From contig JAUWOI010000039.1 in NCBI GenBank assembly GCA_030612185.1, forward strand, positions 1 through 15,931: a stretch of DNA of 15,931 bases. The letters run 5' to 3'. This stretch comes from Anaerolineae bacterium (GTDB lineage: Bacteria; Chloroflexota; Anaerolineae; B4-G1). The notes under the pieces were generated by a model. That model had not been told where the DNA came from. It did no database searches and worked only from the letters and a program-made list of their open reading frames with translations. Both the position numbers and the translations under genes were made by a program. Below are positions 14,010 to 15,931 of the stretch, in pieces. Each line of letters starts with the position of its first letter. Position 1 is the first letter of the stretch.

Positions 14010-14531
14010 ATGAACTCACAGCGCAAAGGGGGCAGGCCGGTGGATACCACGACCCTGATTCTGGCCGGAGTGGCCGTCATACTGCTGGCTATCGCCTTCT
14101 GGCAGGGACGCGACCTGCCACTGGCCGGGCTACTGGCCGGTGGGCGCACGCTGTGGCGCAACCTGCCCCTGCTGTTGCTGGGCTTCGTCGTGGCCGGGCT
14201 GGCGCAGGTGCTCATCCCCAGAGATCTGATCACCCGCTGGTTGGGCACCGAAGCCGGGGGCAAAGGTGTCCTCATCGGCTGTGTGGTCGGAGGGTTGGTG
14301 CCCGGCGCGCCGTACGCCACCTTCCCCCTCATAGCCGCGCTCTACCAGGGCGGGGCTAGCCTGGGCGCCGTGGTGGGCTTCGTCTCCGCCTGGGCGCTAT
14401 GGTCGGTGTCGCGGTTGCCCGTGGAGATAGCACTAATTGACGCCAGGCCAGCCCTCATCCGCTATGCCATCACCTTCGTCGTGCCGCCTATCGCCGGGCT
14501 GTTAGCCGAAGCCGTCGCCCGGCTGCTGTGA
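14010..14531 (+). CDS. Half-size ArsP-like permease (PF03773 type)
   Basis: A 173-aa (ATG 14010) or 163-aa (GTG 14040) integral membrane protein. The GTG has AAAGGGGG 7 nt upstream and puts the first helix (TTLILAGVAVILLAIAFW) right at the N-terminus; with the promoter placement I lean slightly to GTG. Helices follow at LWRNLPLLLLGFVVAGLAQVL, GKGVLIGCVVGGLVPGAPYA, IAALYQGGASLGAVVGFVSAW and YAITFVVPPIAGLL. The GGLVPGAPYATFPL and FVSAW motifs fit ArsP_1/DUF318 permeases, but the length is about half the usual ~300 aa, so it may dimerise. The substrate is unknown. It is 31 nt before the first c-di-AMP receptor gene. Confidence 0.78.
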   Translation: MNSQRKGGRPVDTTTLILAGVAVILLAIAFWQGRDLPLAGLLAGGRTLWRNLPLLLLGFVVAGLAQVLIPRDLITRWLGTEAGGKGVLIGCVVGGLVPGAPYATFPLIAALYQGGASLGAVVGFVSAWALWSVSRLPVEIALIDARPALIRYAITFVVPPIAGLLAEAVARLL

Positions 14532-14562
14532 GACGCACCAACGGCAGAGGAAGCATGAAAGC

Positions 14563-14907
14563 ATGAAACCACGGAACGCTGTCAATCAAGTGGTTATCGC
14601 CACCGTCGCCCGTGCCCAGGCCAGCGCACTTACGGACAGGCTGACCCAGGGCGGCTTCTACGTCACCCAGATGGACTCCAGCGGCGGCATCCTGTACGAG
14701 GCTACTATTTCGCTGCTCATCGGCCTCGACCGAACGCGCCTGCCACGCCTGCTGGAACACATCCGCGAGTGTTGCCACGTCCGCCGGCGGTTCATCCCAG
14801 CCCACGTCGAGGCCCCACTGCTCGAGATTCAGCCGGTGATGATCGAGGCCGAGGTAGGTGGTGCGGCCGTTTACGTGCTCAACGTCGAGCGCTTTGAGCA
14901 ACTGTGA
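14563..14907 (+). CDS. PII-like c-di-AMP receptor paralogue, degenerate binding turn
   Basis: This 114-aa protein has the length and fold pattern of DarA/PstA c-di-AMP receptors: strand VVIATVARAQASALTDRL, GFYVTQMDSSGGILYEAT, LLIGLD, and C-terminal IEAEVGGAAVYVLNVERFEQL matching the conserved VEVGGATVFVL end. The usual STGGFLRxGN turn is altered to SSGGILYEAT (39-48), so ligand affinity may be changed or lost. ATG 14563 is used because the ATG at 14554 runs into a TGA after three codons. It is 12 nt before the second paralogue; the proteins of this family are trimers, and a mixed trimer is conceivable. Confidence 0.85.
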   Translation: MKPRNAVNQVVIATVARAQASALTDRLTQGGFYVTQMDSSGGILYEATISLLIGLDRTRLPRLLEHIRECCHVRRRFIPAHVEAPLLEIQPVMIEAEVGGAAVYVLNVERFEQL

Positions 14908-14919
14908 AGCGAGGCTCAA

Positions 14920-15180
14920 ATGAAACTGATAATTGCCATCGTCCGTGACGTAGATGCCGGGCCTGTGACTGACCAACTGGTAGCGCATGGCTACCGCGTG
15001 ACTCGCGTCGCTAGCACCGGCGGCTTTCTGCGACGGGGCAACGTCACACTGCTCATCGGCGTGGAGCAGCACGTGCAGCCCGTCATTGATATACTCCGGG
15101 ACACGTGCAGTCCCCCCGACCCCGATCAGCACCGCGCCACTCTCTTCGGCGTAGATGCCGCTCGCGTTGCGCAGGTCTAG
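14920..15180 (+). CDS. Short PII-like c-di-AMP receptor (DarA/PstA type)
   Basis: The 86-aa protein begins MKLIIAIVRDVDAGPV and carries the canonical ASTGGFLRRGNVTLLIGVE (31-49) of DarA/PstA c-di-AMP receptors. It lacks the ~20-25 residue loop and the EVGG strand entry found before the last strand in ~109-aa relatives, going from DILRDTCSPPDPDQ directly to ATLFGVDAARVAQV. That tail aligns with AAVYVLNVERFEQL of the upstream paralogue, so the short form looks like an in-frame deletion, not a frameshift. GAGG lies 5 nt before the ATG. Confidence 0.85.
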   Translation: MKLIIAIVRDVDAGPVTDQLVAHGYRVTRVASTGGFLRRGNVTLLIGVEQHVQPVIDILRDTCSPPDPDQHRATLFGVDAARVAQV

Positions 15181-15210
15181 GCCCCCGCCTGTCAGCCCAC
15201 CAGCGCCTGT

Positions 15211-15931
15211 TTACGGCGGTGCCTTTTCACATCGTGCATCACGCCCCCGCCGCAGGTCCTCCAGGTCAATGTAACGGCGGATGGTGCCCCCCTCCACCGA
15301 CCACAGCCCGGTGGCAAAACGCTCGATGAAATAGCGGTCGTGGACGACGACCAGCACCGTGCCCTCGAAAGCGGAGAGTCCTTGCTCAAAACACTCCCGC
15401 GAAGGGATGTCCAGGTGATTGATCGGCTCGTCCAGCAGCAAAAGGTTGCAGCCAGAGGCCACCAGTTTGGCCAGGGCCAGCCGCGCGCGTTCACCCAGGC
15501 TGAGGCTGCCCACCGGCACAAAGACGTCGTCGCCGCTGAACAGGAAATAGTGCAAAAAACTGCGCACCTCGGTCTCGCCCATAGAGGCCACCCGGCGGAT
15601 CTCCTCAAAGGCATCGTTCGCCTCGTCCAGCCCTTCCTGCTCCTGGGAATAGTAGCCCACGACGACGCCCGTGCCCAGCCGCATCCGCCCGGCCAGTACC
15701 GCTACCTGCCCCACGACACCGCGCAGCAGCGTCGTCTTGCCGCTGCCGTTGGGGCCCACCAGCGCGATACGCTCGCCCCGCCGCAGCGTCAGGTCCACGC
15801 CAGAGAAAAGCGGCTCGTCACCATAGCCCAGCGCCAGGTGCTCCAACAGCAGCACGTCCTTGCCACTGGCCGGCGTCTCGTCAAAGTCCAGTTTCATGTC
15901 CCAGGTGCGTTTAGGCTTCTCGGCCCGCTCC
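15211..15931 (-). CDS. ABC-F ATPase, C-terminal ABC domain; 5' end outside window
   Basis: The frame is open to the right edge (upstream of Met 15897 it reads ERAEKPKRTWD), so the start is outside. It is the second ABC cassette of an ABC-F protein: linker end, LEHLALGYGDEPLF, Walker A GPNGSGKTT, SLSLGERARLALAKL signature, Walker B plus catalytic Glu in LLLLDEP, and the H-loop VVVHDRYF. There are no membrane segments. ABC-F proteins act on the ribosome in translation or antibiotic protection. One oddity is DEPINHLD where ABC-F proteins nearly always have DEPTNHLD. It converges with the c-di-AMP receptor gene; no clear terminator is visible in the 30-nt gap. Confidence 0.92.
   Translation of the reverse strand, partial: ERAEKPKRTWDMKLDFDETPASGKDVLLLEHLALGYGDEPLFSGVDLTLRRGERIALVGPNGSGKTTLLRGVVGQVAVLAGRMRLGTGVVVGYYSQEQEGLDEANDAFEEIRRVASMGETEVRSFLHYFLFSGDDVFVPVGSLSLGERARLALAKLVASGCNLLLLDEPINHLDIPSRECFEQGLSAFEGTVLVVVHDRYFIERFATGLWSVEGGTIRRYIDLEDLRRGRDARCEKAPP

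Noticed and set aside
14920..15180. Frameshifted pseudogene of a c-di-AMP receptor
   Set aside because: The short protein still ends in a strand that aligns in frame with its paralogue, so an internal in-frame deletion explains it better.

Overview
The window looks like a piece of a GC-rich bacterial chromosome. A member of the Chloroflexota (Anaerolineae-like) is my best guess. This rests on several features together: stand-alone c-di-AMP receptor proteins of the DarA/PstA type, a CpXC-domain protein, a class V aminotransferase/SerA/DUF1015 cluster, REP-like hairpins carrying the 'GCGAGCGCAGCGAAGCAATC' type core, and clean sigma-70-type promoters. No gene here is taxonomically decisive, so this is an inference.

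Layout. (1) 1-2743, minus: an AT-richer two-gene unit behind a near-consensus promoter and a ~200-nt structured leader. It encodes a four-helix membrane protein, then a large protein (cut by the window edge) with an N-terminal GATase1/DUF4350-like domain, beta-rich middle and a possible effector-associated helical tail. (2) 2878-5794, minus: nitroreductase, radical SAM protein and a secreted glycosidase-like protein in a tight operon. (3) 5800-6132: three 28-bp tandem repeats and two REP-like palindromes, one apparently inserted in the other. (4) 6171-6683, minus: a second, short nitroreductase. Its promoter is back-to-back with (5), 6748-10832, plus: a sigma-70 promoter, tandem glycine riboswitch, intrinsic terminator, class V aminotransferase, SerA-like dehydrogenase, a 45-aa membrane protein, a possible 42-aa protein, DUF1015 protein and terminator. 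(6) 10843-12286, minus: an HhH-GPD-type glycosylase-like protein with an atypical four-cysteine loop, overlapping a 141-aa unknown gene. (7) tRNA-Arg(ACG), minus, with its own promoter. (8) CpXC protein, minus, divergent from (9) a half-size ArsP-like permease and two tandem, differently degenerate PII-like c-di-AMP receptor paralogues, plus. (10) The end of an ABC-F ATPase, minus, cut by the right edge.

Functional reading. The best-supported regulated system is region 5. Glycine is sensed in the leader and controls genes of serine/glycine/hydroxypyruvate metabolism, with DUF1015 as a candidate ParB-fold-like enzyme acting on the same metabolite pool. The more speculative novel units are the permease plus paired c-di-AMP-receptor operon, the membrane-protein/GATase-like cassette at the left edge, and the glycosylase-like gene with its overlapping partner.
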